DNA from: a virus
DNA: 42,891 nt
Virus record (IMG/VR): IMGVR_UViG_3300025141_000214
Span: 1 to 42,891 of that record
Strand: one strand, 5' to 3'
Position 1 is the first letter of the stretch, and each line of letters begins with the position of its first letter. Position numbers and translations under genes: made by a program. The notes under the pieces were generated by a model. That model was not told the DNA's origin. It did no database searches and saw only the letters and a list, made by a program, of their open reading frames with translations. This document shows, piece after piece, positions 12,329 through 19,993 of the stretch.

Positions 12329-13213
12329 ATGAAAATTATTCAAATATTAGAGAGAGCATTTACGGGTATGCCCGGATTTGTTTCCTTTCTATTCGTTACA
12401 TCGTTTGCTGTTATGTTTACAATTATTCCAGATTCCCCACCCGAACCCCGTAAACCACCTCTACTAAACCACCTAAACACCAAAGTGAAAACGGAAATCG
12501 AACAATATTATATTCACGATGAGAATCGTCCTATATACGTTGGAAGATTTGATTCAGTAACTGTATCCGAACCAGAATTTGAAGGTCAAGGAAGTACCTA
12601 TAAATACCAATGGAATGGTACACCACGACATAGACAATGGTTGACCTACCACGAATGGAGAGGTAAGCATTGTAGAAGTAATAAACAACGTAAAGCTTTC
12701 AAAAAATGGAAGAAACGTGAGATGGTTAGTTTCGTAGAATATATGTGTATGGCGGCAGTTGATGAATGTAAGATTTTTAAAGACATCCCACCAGAGTTAA
12801 TCGTTGCTCAAGCAATATTAGAATCAAACTTCGGGAAATCAAGATTGGCCGTTGAGGGTAACAACCTATTCGGGCATAAATACAGAGGTAAAAACAAACA
12901 TCTATTTCTTGTTGCAGCAGATGATTCACCAAGTGATAGATTTACCAAATACCACTCGTTTTGGTTCTCTATCAGGAATCACTCAAAACTATTGATGAGA
13001 AAATACAGAAAACGTATAGTTCACGAACCCACATTAAATAGATGGTTATATGCATTATGTGGTGGTATAACCGTTGAACAAAGTAAAAAATGGAGAGCTA
13101 AAGGACATTCAGTTTATGCTACATCTTGTATGACTGAGGTATGCTACTCTCAAAAAATAAGAAACGTAATTAATGTTTATTCACTAAAGGAGCAGTGCTC
13201 AAAATTTAAATAG
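12329..13213 (+). CDS. GH73 glucosaminidase (putative endolysin) with N-terminal membrane anchor, 294 aa
   Basis: Cuts beta-1,4 bonds after GlcNAc in peptidoglycan. An N-terminal hydrophobic segment (about residues 15-34) lacks a clear cleavage site, so it is probably a signal anchor, as in signal-arrest-release endolysins. Residues 35-135 are a Pro- and Lys-rich linker. The catalytic domain spans about 135-290: IPPELIVAQAILESNFGKSR (153-172) with Glu165 as general acid, then EGNNLFGHKYRG and a Ser/Tyr-rich second half (DRFTKYHSFWFSIRNHSKLL). Best candidate lysin in the window. Confidence 0.85.
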   Translation: MKIIQILERAFTGMPGFVSFLFVTSFAVMFTIIPDSPPEPRKPPLLNHLNTKVKTEIEQYYIHDENRPIYVGRFDSVTVSEPEFEGQGSTYKYQWNGTPRHRQWLTYHEWRGKHCRSNKQRKAFKKWKKREMVSFVEYMCMAAVDECKIFKDIPPELIVAQAILESNFGKSRLAVEGNNLFGHKYRGKNKHLFLVAADDSPSDRFTKYHSFWFSIRNHSKLLMRKYRKRIVHEPTLNRWLYALCGGITVEQSKKWRAKGHSVYATSCMTEVCYSQKIRNVINVYSLKEQCSKFK

Positions 13214-13220
13214 GAATCAT

Positions 13221-14078
13221 ATGAAACAAACACAAACTTATCACGAGATTACACAATTACTTAGGAATTTTTTTTTATCTAAAGGTTTCGTAGAAGTACC
13301 ATCCCAATCAAGAAAATCTATACTTGCAGCTTGTGAGAATCCACATTCGGTTGCAACATTTACATATGATGGTGTTGTTTGGCCTTTACCACAAACAGGT
13401 CAGATGTGGTTAGAATACGAACTACTAAAGAACCCAGATTGGAAAGGGTGTTTCTGTGTATCTACATCTTACAGAAACGAAAAAGAACCAATACCAGGTA
13501 GACACGAAAAGATTTTTCCAATGTTTGAATTTGAATCCAAAGGTAACTTTGATGATTTAAGAAAGTTGAATGTTGAATTAGCAGAGTATTTAGGATTTGA
13601 TACGCCAGTACAACTTGACTATGATAAGACTTGCGAAGAATATGGTGGTGTTGAGATTCTTGAAGATGAGCACGAATCAAGAATGTGGAAAGAACTTGGT
13701 CACTCAATATCATTAGAAACATTCCCTATTAGAACATCGCCATTTTGGAATATGAAATATATTGGTGATGGTAAGTTTAACAAATGTGATATCATTTTAT
13801 TTGGACAAGAAACGTTTGGAACTGCAGAACGTAGTTGTAATCCAGATGAGATGAAACATTTTTTCTATAATATAATGGAAGGAACTTATTGTGAGAAGTT
13901 GTTTGAATTGTTTGGTAAGGATAGGGTAGAAGCTGAATTAAATGAATTTCTATCCAATGATTTCTTTGAAAGATTCGGTGGTGGTATTGGTCTAACGAGA
14001 TTAGGTAGAGCATGGGAAATGTTACCAGAAGAAAAACGTAAAAAAACTCGGTCAGAGGAAATATATTATTATCTATAA
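13221..14078 (+). CDS. Stand-alone class II aminoacyl-tRNA-synthetase-like catalytic core, 285 aa
   Basis: Relative of the Asp/Asn/Lys class II synthetases and of AsnA. Motif 2 is STSYRNEKEPIPGRHEKIFP (81-100) leading to MFEFE, holding the Arg and Glu that bind ATP and the acyl-adenylate; motif 3 is RFGGGIGLTRLGRA (251-264). A substrate-loop-like PLPQTGQMWLEYE (55-67) lies between. No OB-fold anticodon-binding domain is present before residue 1 or after 285, unlike a true AspRS/AsnRS. It may make asparagine (AsnA-like), aminoacylate a non-tRNA target (EpmA-like) or act on a minimal RNA. The tmRNA gene begins 120 nt downstream. GGA ahead of the ATG gives a weak ribosome-binding site. Confidence 0.8.
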   Translation: MKQTQTYHEITQLLRNFFLSKGFVEVPSQSRKSILAACENPHSVATFTYDGVVWPLPQTGQMWLEYELLKNPDWKGCFCVSTSYRNEKEPIPGRHEKIFPMFEFESKGNFDDLRKLNVELAEYLGFDTPVQLDYDKTCEEYGGVEILEDEHESRMWKELGHSISLETFPIRTSPFWNMKYIGDGKFNKCDIILFGQETFGTAERSCNPDEMKHFFYNIMEGTYCEKLFELFGKDRVEAELNEFLSNDFFERFGGGIGLTRLGRAWEMLPEEKRKKTRSEEIYYYL

Positions 14079-14098
14079 AATAAAAGAATCTTGAAAAT

Positions 14099-14154
14099 TT
14101 AACAAACTCTTAACATTTTAAATTAGGAATTCCAACTATAAAATCGTATATTAG
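14099..14154 (+). promoter_or_regulatory. Phage-type promoter with phased TTAACA boxes, driving tmRNA (copy 4)
   Basis: TTAACA 14099-14104 and 14110-14115 (11 bp apart), TTAG 14123-14126, 20 nt, TATATTAG 14147-14154. The mature tmRNA begins 43 nt after the -10, leaving roughly a 35-nt 5' leader for RNase P to remove. The transcribed start is G-rich (GGTTGAGGGGGG). Confidence 0.85.
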
Positions 14155-14197
14155 TATTGTGATGATGGTTGAGGGGGGTGTGCACTATATATAATAT

Positions 14198-14522
14198 GGG
14201 GATGACTGGAATTGACGGGATGATGGAAGTTTTAAGTTCAGTACGGGTGATGACCTACATCAAACGTTTAAGTGGAAACACTTCTCTTGCAATGGCTGCC
14301 TAGTAGGTAAGTACTGCACACCATACTACTGAGTATGCTTGTAGGTGGGTTAGGTGTAAAAGGAAGCAGATGGTATGATAAGGTAATGATAGAAAACCGT
14401 TAAACACCCTATTGTTTATTAATCCTATCAGTTTTGGAAGTTTAGAAAAACTTATCCTATATACTGTAAAATGCTTATTATGGAAACATCACTGGACGTG
14501 GGTTCGACTCCCACCATCTCCA
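14198..14522 (+). ncRNA. ssrA: Transfer-messenger RNA (tmRNA)
   Basis: Rescues stalled ribosomes and tags the unfinished protein. The 5' acceptor strand GGGGATG (14198-14204) pairs with CATCTCC (14515-14521) with one G.T; discriminator A at 14522. CCA is not encoded (CAA follows) and must be added. The D-like domain ACTGGAATTGACGGG (14205-14219) matches the tmRNA consensus almost exactly. The T arm is GTGGG-TTCGACT-CCCAC (14498-14514), preceded by GGAC. The tag frame runs from 14274 (GGA) to 14300 and encodes GNTSLAMAA, with two TAG stops (14301-14306). Length 325 nt, no encoded Ala-tRNA partner nearby. The tag ends AMAA rather than ALAA. Confidence 0.95.
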
Positions 14523-14536
14523 CAAAAATTAATTTA

Positions 14537-14809
14537 ATGAACTGGGATAGTATAGATTTAACAACAAAAATTAAATACTTGGAACGACTGATGGGTAATT
14601 GCACAAAGGGTACTTTTGAAACCCAAGATTCCCACATAGTAAGAGCTCTTATTACTGGTTCTGAAAATACACATACACATGAAGATTTAAGATTTGATAT
14701 GAAAAATGGCCATTGGAAGTTTTTAAGATATACTTGGGAAACTGCTATTAAGAACCAAAAAAACAATGATGTAATATCTCAGATTAAAAACCGGTTCAAA
14801 TATAAATAA
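14537..14809 (+). CDS. Small hypothetical protein, 90 aa
   Basis: Not recognised. Begins MNWDSIDLTTKIKYLERLMG; alpha-helical with a His/Thr patch (ENTHTHEDLRF). The ATG at 14537 is used because an upstream in-frame ATG (14471) would place the first 22 codons inside the tmRNA 3' end. It is probably transcribed with the tmRNA. It ends in a Lys-rich tail, with the next promoter 17 nt downstream. Confidence 0.65.
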   Translation: MNWDSIDLTTKIKYLERLMGNCTKGTFETQDSHIVRALITGSENTHTHEDLRFDMKNGHWKFLRYTWETAIKNQKNNDVISQIKNRFKYK

Positions 14810-14825
14810 TCCAACCAAAAAAACT

Positions 14826-14881
14826 TTAACAAAATCTTAACACTTTATATTAGGAATTTCAACTGGTATTTCGTATCTTTA
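14826..14881 (+). promoter_or_regulatory. Phage-type promoter with phased TTAACA boxes (copy 5)
   Basis: TTAACA 14826-14831 and 14837-14842 (11 bp apart), TTAG 14850-14853, 20 nt, TATCTTTA 14874-14881, then GTAAGGTTGATGAGGTGGTGG. Nearly identical over 60 bp to the copy at 7199. It drives the CobT-like gene at 14943. Confidence 0.85.
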
Positions 14882-14942
14882 TATTGTAAGGTTGATGAGG
14901 TGGTGGTATTGTATCTATTGAAAATTAAAAAATATATAATTT

Positions 14943-17024
14943 ATGAGTAAAAACAAAAATAAATATTCTAACTTTTGGATTGATAATGATTTTTTCAATC
15001 CAACCGATGTTGAGTTTGAGGATGGTAATAGTAAAAAATCATCAGACTTGATGGCATTGGCAAGTTATAAACGTGCTGTTTCAAACTTCGTGAATATCGT
15101 TACAAATAAGGATATTAACGTTACGTTTAAAACAAGTGGTGATTCCTATACAGATGGGAACACTGTTACTATTTCAAGTAAGATTAATGAATCAGATTTT
15201 GACCCAATCGTTGGATTGGCTCTTCACGAAGGTTCTCATATTAAACTTACTGATTTTGATGTTTTGAAAAGGTTGATGGCTGATGATTTTGAATATCCTA
15301 TTGATGGTGATTATTTGGAATCAATAAACAAAAAGTATGGTTCAACTATTGAACATTTTGCTAATTACTACATAAGACCTAAAGTAAAAGATTTGATAAA
15401 TGTAATTGAGGATAGACGAATTGACTATTACATTTATTCTACTTCACCTGGGTATAAAGGGTATTATCACTCTATGTACAAAAAGTATTTTCATTCAAGA
15501 ATAATTGATAAAGGATTGAAATCGTCTGAACATCGTACTGATGATTGGGATTCATATATGTTTCGTATTATCAATTTCACCAATGAAAATCGTGATTTAG
15601 ATGCTCTTCCAAAACTTAGAGAAGTTTGGGATATGATTGATATTAGAAATATTGGTAGATTAAAAAATACTACTGAGGTTTATATGTTGGCTTGTCAAGT
15701 TTTCAAGGTGATTGAAGATTCTTTACCAAAACCAACATCTGAAAGTTCAAGTCAAGACCCTAATCAAGAAAATGAGGATGGTGGTCAAGGTGAACAAAGT
15801 GATAATCATAGTGATGATTCTCAAGGTGGTGATGATGAATCAAAAAACGATTCAGATGGGGGTGATTATTCAGATGGTGATGCAGAAGGTGAGACTTCAG
15901 AAACTAATAAAGGTGGTGGTTCAAAAACAACTCAAGGTGATGGTGAATTATCACCAAGACAAAAGAAAATGTTAGAAAACGCCATTAAGAAACAAAAGAA
16001 ATTTCAAGAAGGTGACATCTCTAAAAAGAGAGTTTCTAAAAAAGATAAATCTAAAATAGATGTATTATCTAAAAGTGGAATTGAAGAAAGAATGGCAGGT
16101 GAAGGGTATGAACATAGTCACTATAATAGTAAGTGGGGTAGATGTAAAAAAACTGCCGTAACTGTTGTTCGTAATCTTACAAAAGACTTGGTTGAAGCTA
16201 ATATGTTGAACAACTTATGTAATAGTAAATGGTCGTTTGAAAGATATGAGGCTTGTGTAGAGAAAGGTATTCAGTTAGGAACTATGTTGGGTCGTAGATT
16301 AAAAGTTAGGTCTGAGGAACGTTCTTTGATAACACCACGAATGAAAAGTGGAAAGATTGCAGGAAGGTTACTACACGAATTGGGTATGGGTAATACTCAG
16401 ATATTTGACCATACTATTATCAATAGACATAAACCAACATTGATTCATATTTCGGTGGACGCAAGTTCATCTATGGGTGGTGACCTTTGGTATAATACTC
16501 AAACATCGACAGTGGCAATTGCAAAAGCCGCATCAATGACAAACAATATGGATGTGGTTATATCTTATAGAGGTACTAATGATAGTAACCGTACTACCGT
16601 TCCACTTGTATTGATTGCATATGATTCACGAGTTGATAAGTTCGCAAAAGTACATCAGTTGTTTAAATATATCAGACCAAGTGGTTGTACACCAGAAGGA
16701 TTGTGTTTTGAATCTATTATTGATGAGTTGACAAAGGTTGATAACAATACTGATACGTTCTTCATTAACTTTTCAGATGGTTACCCAGGATTTAGTAATT
16801 CAGATATAGATTATTACGGTGACGCCGCAATTAAACATACAAGTAGTCAAGTAAAAAAGATGATTAAGAACGGAGTGAAAGTTTTATCATACTTTATACA
16901 CGGGGGTTACTATTCATCTAATGGTGATAGCCAATTTGAAAGAATGTATGGTAAACATACAAAGAATGTTGATGTTACTAACATAGTTCAGTTAACTAAA
17001 ACATTAAATAAGTTTTTTGAATAA
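14943..17024 (+). CDS. CobT-like VWA protein with HEGSH metal site, 693 aa
   Basis: Three parts. The N-terminal domain has GLALHEGSHIKLTDF (91-105), a zincin HExxH motif, and NVIEDRRIDYYIYSTSPGYK (153-172), where Glu156 or Asp157 could be the third metal ligand, as in the metallopeptidase-like N-domain of CobT/NorD-type proteins. A roughly 70-residue Asp/Ser/Gly/Glu-rich linker (about 265-335) follows, typical of CobT. The C-terminal VWA domain has the MIDAS signature VDASSSMGG (about 503-511) and a later Thr/Asp (SGCTPEG, NFSDGYPG). It partners the AAA+ ATPase at 17190. The cobaltochelatase role is unlikely for a phage; metal-dependent remodelling of a complex is the better general guess. 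Confidence 0.85.
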   Translation: MSKNKNKYSNFWIDNDFFNPTDVEFEDGNSKKSSDLMALASYKRAVSNFVNIVTNKDINVTFKTSGDSYTDGNTVTISSKINESDFDPIVGLALHEGSHIKLTDFDVLKRLMADDFEYPIDGDYLESINKKYGSTIEHFANYYIRPKVKDLINVIEDRRIDYYIYSTSPGYKGYYHSMYKKYFHSRIIDKGLKSSEHRTDDWDSYMFRIINFTNENRDLDALPKLREVWDMIDIRNIGRLKNTTEVYMLACQVFKVIEDSLPKPTSESSSQDPNQENEDGGQGEQSDNHSDDSQGGDDESKNDSDGGDYSDGDAEGETSETNKGGGSKTTQGDGELSPRQKKMLENAIKKQKKFQEGDISKKRVSKKDKSKIDVLSKSGIEERMAGEGYEHSHYNSKWGRCKKTAVTVVRNLTKDLVEANMLNNLCNSKWSFERYEACVEKGIQLGTMLGRRLKVRSEERSLITPRMKSGKIAGRLLHELGMGNTQIFDHTIINRHKPTLIHISVDASSSMGGDLWYNTQTSTVAIAKAASMTNNMDVVISYRGTNDSNRTTVPLVLIAYDSRVDKFAKVHQLFKYIRPSGCTPEGLCFESIIDELTKVDNNTDTFFINFSDGYPGFSNSDIDYYGDAAIKHTSSQVKKMIKNGVKVLSYFIHGGYYSSNGDSQFERMYGKHTKNVDVTNIVQLTKTLNKFFE

Positions 17025-17031
17025 TAAAAAT

Positions 17032-17091
17032 AGTCAAGTGTAACTTTAACAGTTTGTTAACAAAACTTTAACACTTTACACTTGACTTTTT
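17032..17091 (+). terminator. Inverted-repeat terminator overlapping a promoter
   Basis: A 12-bp perfect inverted repeat, AGTCAAGTGTAA (17032-17043) and TTACACTTGACT (17076-17087), followed by five T (17087-17091), starts 7 nt after the CobT-like stop. The 32-nt loop contains all three TTAACA boxes of the next promoter, and the right arm contains that promoter's -35 TTG. Confidence 0.75.
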
Positions 17092-17112
17092 GATAAAATT
17101 GTCGTATATTAG
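17046..17112 (+). promoter_or_regulatory. Phage-type promoter with three phased TTAACA boxes (copy 6)
   Basis: TTAACA at 17046, 17057 and 17068, each exactly 11 bp apart; TTG 17082-17084; 20 nt; TATATTAG 17105-17112. It drives the AAA+ ATPase gene separately from its upstream VWA partner. Confidence 0.85.
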
Positions 17113-17189
17113 TAATGTAATACGGATTGAGAGTTAAACCGGATTAAGAATTAAAAAATAAATTGTTAAATTAAAAAAAAATTATAGTT

Positions 17190-18467
17190 ATGGCTAAGTC
17201 ACAGAGATTTGTGTTTTTGAAATGTGAAAGAATGGATAACAAGGATTTGATTCTTGTTGATTCAATTGGAAACCGATTTTTCATCCCAGAGATGAATGAT
17301 AAAGGTTCGTCACTTTATAAACGTGGGGTTGCAACCGCAAATGCTTCACATAAGTGGTGTTTTAAAGTTAGGGTTTGTGGGAATCTTACCGATGGAATAC
17401 TTAAAGTTAATAGAGTTCCCGCTGAAAAGTTTAATGAGGCAGAACCCGTTACTAACTTTAATAAACCTAATGGTGGAATTGAAAAATGGAAAATGGGAAA
17501 TACACCAAATAAAAAAGTAGAAACTGTTCAACCACCAGTTGTTGAAAATTTCCTTAACTTTATTCATAACGAATCTAAGGAACTAAAACCACAGATGTTG
17601 TTTATGACAGAGTTGAAATGGAAATATCTTATCCGTAACATATTACGTGGTAAAAATATCATGATGACTGGTCCAAGTGGTTGTGGTAAGACTATGGCAG
17701 CTAAAGCGGCAGCAAATTCGTTAGAAGGTTACAATATGGAGATATTCAATCTTGGGTCAACTCAAGACCCACGTATAACTCTTATTGGTAACACTCAGTT
17801 CGATACTAAAAAAGGAACTGTTTTTAATCCATCACCTTTTGTGAAAGCTATACAGACACCAAATACAGTTATCGTTTTAGATGAGATTTCAAGAGCTCAC
17901 CCAGAAGCTCATAACATTCTAATGAGTGTACTTGACCAAGGTCAAAGATACTTGAGACTTGATGAAGCTTCGGATTCTCCAGTTGTTAAAGTTGCTGAAG
18001 GTGTTTCGTTTATCGCTTCTGCCAATATTGGTAATGAGTATACTGCAACTCGTCAATTGGATAGAGCAATTGTTGACCGTTTCACTATCATCGAAATGGA
18101 TACACTGAATCTTGAAGAGGAATATTCACTACTTACTATGATGTATCCATCTGTTGATGATAAGATTTTACAATATGTATCAGAGATAACTACGATGACT
18201 CGTGGTGAGGTCAAAAAAGATACACCAAAACTTACGAACTCAATATCAACTCGTTCAGCTGTGGAAATTGGTTCACTACTTTACGATGGGTTTTCACTTG
18301 ATGAAGCTGCAGAGATTACAGTTTATCCGTTGTTCGATGACGCAGGTGGTGCTCAATCTGAAAGAACATATATTAAACAATTTGTTCAAAAGTATGTTGG
18401 TACTACAGATGGTGATGATTTATTTAATACAGAAAATGAGGATTTAACAAATCCGTTTAATAGCTAA
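17190..18467 (+). CDS. CobS/MoxR-like AAA+ ATPase, 425 aa
   Basis: ATP-driven remodelling partner of the VWA protein at 14943. Walker A is GPSGCGKTMA (161-170). Walker B is VIVLDEISRAHPEAH, followed by the pore-loop-like LDQGQRYLRLDE insert. ANIGNEYTATRQLDRAIVDR carries the sensor 1 Asn and the arginine finger. The lid domain ends near residue 400. The first 110 residues are a beta-rich N-domain unlike CobS, perhaps a substrate adaptor. CobS-like ATPases are known in T4-like marine phages. It has its own promoter, and a strong terminator follows. Confidence 0.9.
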   Translation: MAKSQRFVFLKCERMDNKDLILVDSIGNRFFIPEMNDKGSSLYKRGVATANASHKWCFKVRVCGNLTDGILKVNRVPAEKFNEAEPVTNFNKPNGGIEKWKMGNTPNKKVETVQPPVVENFLNFIHNESKELKPQMLFMTELKWKYLIRNILRGKNIMMTGPSGCGKTMAAKAAANSLEGYNMEIFNLGSTQDPRITLIGNTQFDTKKGTVFNPSPFVKAIQTPNTVIVLDEISRAHPEAHNILMSVLDQGQRYLRLDEASDSPVVKVAEGVSFIASANIGNEYTATRQLDRAIVDRFTIIEMDTLNLEEEYSLLTMMYPSVDDKILQYVSEITTMTRGEVKKDTPKLTNSISTRSAVEIGSLLYDGFSLDEAAEITVYPLFDDAGGAQSERTYIKQFVQKYVGTTDGDDLFNTENEDLTNPFNS

Positions 18468-18481
18468 ATGTTTTAACTCTT

Positions 18482-18514
18482 GGTAATCCTCAGTAATGGG
18501 GGTTACCTTTTTTT
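18482..18514 (+). terminator. Intrinsic terminator after the AAA+ gene
   Basis: GGTAATCC (18482-18489) pairs with GGGTTACC (18500-18507; one T.G), 10-nt loop, then seven T (18508-18514). It ends the CobT/CobS-like transcription unit. Confidence 0.9.
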
Positions 18515-18562
18515 GGAATATTTTTAATTAGAATACATATTTAAAAACGTAAAAACAATTTT

Positions 18563-18931
18563 ATGAATTACGAAGAACTAACAGAAGAAGAAAAAATAGC
18601 ATTGGATAAAGCAAGTGCCGATGCTGAAGCAGTTTATGCTGAGAACAATTATTCATGGACAGAAATGGATGATACTTATTTTGAAATGTTGAGAAAACAA
18701 TACAATAAAGGTCCCGATGAAATTGGGCCACGAGGTTTCAAGTCATTTATACATGAAAACAATGAACCATTGTATATGCTTGTTATTCCCGCGGGTAAAC
18801 AATGGGATGGTGATGTATCTGTACAATGGTATCATACTATCGTGGAAGATTTGGAATATGGTGAGTGCAATGGTGCTTATGAATTACTTTCAGAAACAGA
18901 ATTATTTAACAAATATAATATAAAATATTAA
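18563..18931 (+). CDS. Acidic hypothetical protein, 122 aa
   Basis: Not recognised. A helical acidic N-terminus (MNYEELTEEEKIALDKASAD) and a C-terminal beta-rich part containing YMLVIPAGKQWDGDVSVQWY. Net charge strongly negative. It is the first gene after a strong terminator, yet no clear TTG-N20 promoter was found in the 48-nt gap, which reads only as AT-rich. Confidence 0.65.
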   Translation: MNYEELTEEEKIALDKASADAEAVYAENNYSWTEMDDTYFEMLRKQYNKGPDEIGPRGFKSFIHENNEPLYMLVIPAGKQWDGDVSVQWYHTIVEDLEYGECNGAYELLSETELFNKYNIKY

Positions 18932-18932
18932 T

Positions 18933-19133
18933 ATGTCGTATTACGTAGCAAAAGTAAAAGTAGTTATCAGTGGTGATAACGGTAAACAAAAGAAATCAGT
19001 TGAGCAGTATTTAGTGAGTGCTGTTTCAGTTACAGATGCAGAATCTAAAATTCACGAAGAATTTAAAAATGATTCTCTTGACTTTGAAGTAACATCAGTT
19101 GTTGAAACCAAAATCATTAAAGTAATTAATTAG
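18933..19133 (+). CDS. DUF4494-like small protein, 66 aa
   Basis: Resembles the DUF4494 family of Bacteroidota: YYVAKVKVVISGDNGKQKKS, EQYLVSAVSVTDAESKIHEE with the 'E.yLv.A.s.tdAE' core, then EVTSVVETKI. That family is typical of Bacteroidota and their phages and has no known function. It starts 1 nt after the previous stop, within a tightly packed operon. The stop TAG is part of the Shine-Dalgarno of the next gene. Confidence 0.65.
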   Translation: MSYYVAKVKVVISGDNGKQKKSVEQYLVSAVSVTDAESKIHEEFKNDSLDFEVTSVVETKIIKVIN

Positions 19134-19142
19134 GAGGGGTTG

Positions 19143-19370
19143 ATGAATTATACAACTGGTTCTATGATTATTATATCTGCTTTTAAAAAATTTAAAGTAG
19201 GTGAAGTTGTTGATAAAGTAAATTCCAAAAATGGAATATTATATACAATAAAGTCTGAGGATGGTAAGGTTTATGGAAATGTATTGGTAGATGCTAAAAA
19301 AAATAACATATTCATACATTCAAACCTTACCAACTCTTTTTTAAAATCTAAAGATAATGGACATAAGTAA
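19143..19370 (+). CDS. Small basic hypothetical protein, 75 aa
   Basis: Not recognised. Beta-rich: MIIISAFKKFKVGEVVDKVN, then a Lys-rich second half (VDAKKNNIFIHSNL). The start choice is decided by a real Shine-Dalgarno, AGGAGG at 19132-19137, 5 nt before the ATG, one of few in this window; the in-frame TTG at 19140 is too close. It overlaps the next gene by 14 nt. Confidence 0.65.
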   Translation: MNYTTGSMIIISAFKKFKVGEVVDKVNSKNGILYTIKSEDGKVYGNVLVDAKKNNIFIHSNLTNSFLKSKDNGHK

Positions 19371-19650
19371 TAACAAGTTTAAGAGACTTAAAAAGAAAGT
19401 TTTGGGTAAATACCCAAACGCTAAAATTAAAGTGAATGGTGGTGGTAAATTTTACATTTCAGATGGTACTGGTAATAAATTAGAATCTGAGTATATGATT
19501 CCACCACAAGAAACTGTAAAAATGGCATGGTATTGGTTTAGTGAAATTATTAAAACAAACCAGAACATACAAAGGACACATCCAAACAGAATGGGCCTAG
19601 CTGCTTTTGAAAGGAAGTTTAGCAGAATATCAAAACGAAACCGAAAATAG
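19357..19650 (+). CDS. Small basic hypothetical protein, 97 aa
   Basis: Not recognised. Basic helix NKFKRLKKKVLGKYP, a Gly-rich loop (VNGGGKFYISDGTGNKLESE), an aromatic helix (ETVKMAWYWFSEIIKTNQ) and a very basic tail (FERKFSRISKRNRK). The charge and size suit a nucleic-acid-binding or packaging-associated factor; no direct evidence. Confidence 0.65.
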   Translation: MDISNNKFKRLKKKVLGKYPNAKIKVNGGGKFYISDGTGNKLESEYMIPPQETVKMAWYWFSEIIKTNQNIQRTHPNRMGLAAFERKFSRISKRNRK

Positions 19651-19708
19651 TGGTTTATAAGATATAGTATTATATTTATTAGAAATTAATAACACAATAA
19701 AATTAACA

Positions 19709-19993
19709 ATGAGAAAGAAAGGATTTCAAAGTTCGGTAAACCACTCCCTTGCAATATCACATAGTAAGCGAGAACGCCTAAAACAGTTAGGTGAAAATTA
19801 TACATCCATTGATTTTGAATTTACAGATGTAATCAATGAGTTTAATTATAAAGATAAGTCAATTCCAATTGGAACTCTAAAAGTAGGTAGTAGGGAAGTT
19901 GACATTACAGCTGCCGAATGTAAAAGAATAATAACCACATTAGAAGAGGTGTTGGTAACCCATCAAAAGAAAATAAAATTAGGACTGTACTAA
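19709..19993 (+). CDS. Small hypothetical protein, 94 aa
   Basis: Not recognised. Basic N-terminus (MRKKGFQSSVNHSLAISHSK), then a short beta-strand region (IPIGTLKVGSREVDITAAEC) and a C-terminal helix (CKRIITTLEEVLVTHQKKIK). The upstream gap contains TATTATATTTATTAGAA (about 19669-19685), a possible late-type -10 element. Confidence 0.65.
   Translation: MRKKGFQSSVNHSLAISHSKRERLKQLGENYTSIDFEFTDVINEFNYKDKSIPIGTLKVGSREVDITAAECKRIITTLEEVLVTHQKKIKLGLY

Noticed and set aside
14471-14536. Longer start for the 90-aa gene
   Set aside because: The extra 22 codons lie within the tmRNA 3' end and acceptor stem.
3646-14808. Further TATAAATA matches (3646, 10314, 10974, 12597, 14801)
   Set aside because: They lie in coding sequence or at gene ends without a downstream start at suitable distance and are expected by chance in AT-rich DNA.
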